A program made the position numbers and the translations under genes. Shown in pieces: positions 63,676 through 64,000 of a stretch of DNA of 64,000 nt (position 1 is its first letter; each line of letters opens with the position of its first letter). A model generated the notes under the pieces. The model was not told where the DNA came from, searched no databases, and was given only the letters and a program-made list of their open reading frames with translations. The stretch is from assembly GCA_963763485.1 (NCBI GenBank), contig CAVXOW010000009.1:62001-126000 (forward strand), given 5' to 3'. The stretch comes from CAWCKS01 sp963763485. GTDB taxonomy: Bacteria; Pseudomonadota; Alphaproteobacteria; Rhizobiales; Xanthobacteraceae.

Positions 63676-64000
63676 ATGCCGACAACCGAAGCGACGCTTT
63701 ATGAGGTGCAGGGCGGGGCAGCGTGGATCACGCTGAACCGGCCGGAGAACCGCAACGCGCTGTCGCAAATTCTCGTCACCGAACTCGATGCGCACTTGCG
63801 GGCCGCGATCGCCGATCCGAACGTGCGCTGCGTTGTCATCACCGGCAACGGCCCGGCGTTCTGCGCCGGCGCCGATCTGAAGAACCAGGGGCTGCCGCGC
63901 AGCGGGCCGGCCTTTCCGGAGGTGCTGCAGTACATCATCGAGTCACCGAAGCCGGTCATTGCCGCCGTCAACGGCGCCGCGTTTGCGGGCGGACTGGGGC
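63676..64000 (+). CDS. Enoyl-CoA hydratase/isomerase, N-terminal part (runs off the window)
   Basis: The first 108 residues show a crotonase fold: AWITLNRPENRNALS, VVITGNGPAFCAGADLKNQ with the first oxyanion-hole motif, and PVIAAVNGAAFAGGLG at the cut end with the second. The ATG follows GGAGGGTATAGAA. With the carboxylase it supports an acyl-CoA breakdown operon (for leucine, methylglutaconyl-CoA hydratase). Confidence 0.9.
   Translation, partial: MPTTEATLYEVQGGAAWITLNRPENRNALSQILVTELDAHLRAAIADPNVRCVVITGNGPAFCAGADLKNQGLPRSGPAFPEVLQYIIESPKPVIAAVNGAAFAGGLG

Overview
The window is high-GC, densely coded chromosomal DNA from a Rhizobiales-type alphaproteobacterium, most like Bradyrhizobium or Rhodopseudomonas. 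The reasons are the gene families and their order (heptose-core LPS genes, a PmtA-type methyltransferase, form II CoxL, Bug and TRAP receptors), the strong G/C third-position bias, and short dispersed palindromic repeats of the kind common in that group. This is judged by reading alone. No tRNA, rRNA or CRISPR array was seen.

Layout. 1-8.9 kb: end of ahcY, a small cysteine-rich secreted protein, a Baeyer-Villiger-type monooxygenase, an iorAB-like molybdenum hydroxylase pair, an amidase and a FAH-family hydrolase. 8.9-25.9 kb: a cell-envelope block with an MsbA-type exporter, galE, the heptose genes waaC, gmhB, waaF, hldD and hldE, a polyprenyl-phosphate sugar transferase, a UPF0104-type membrane protein, a UDP-glucuronate epimerase, a PfkB kinase, a probable gnnA-gnnB pair and murJ. 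Together they point to a heptose-containing core and probably a lipid A with 2,3-diaminoglucose. 26-31.6 kb: an orphan form II CoxL-like protein, cytochrome c', a CHRD protein, a diheme cytochrome c and an EamA transporter. 31.6-34.8 kb: a TPP riboswitch controlling thiM-thiD, with a TRAP-type receptor coupled behind them. 34.9-38.5 kb: a tightly coupled membrane-lipid run (methyltransferase, LpxH-like phosphoesterase, GT4 glycosyltransferase), then a threonine dehydratase-like gene. 38.5-44.8 kb: a conserved hypothetical, an MFS carrier, a 2-hydroxyacid dehydrogenase, a Tat-exported phosphatase and two small redox proteins.

44.8-51 kb is the accessory stretch. It holds a PASTA-tailed protein of unknown role, a complete IS1182-type insertion sequence, a coiled-coil protein, a small membrane protein, a stand-alone DUF2156 (MprF C-terminal-like) protein, a dienelactone hydrolase and the remnant of a HigA-like antitoxin. 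51-55.4 kb: an L-Ala-D/L-Glu epimerase and the MlaE-MlaF-MlaD phospholipid transport genes. 56-64 kb: a catabolic block (CYP153-like P450, HMG-CoA-lyase-like enzyme, Bug receptor, acyl-CoA carboxylase beta and alpha, start of an enoyl-CoA hydratase), bracketed by two inverted copies of a dispersed repeat.

Five otherwise intact genes (UPF0104 protein, gnnA, 2-hydroxyacid dehydrogenase, mlaD, carboxylase alpha) each carry one frameshift explained by a single-base change. That many in housekeeping-type genes suggests assembly indels rather than real gene decay, so these proteins should be read as probably functional until the raw reads are checked.
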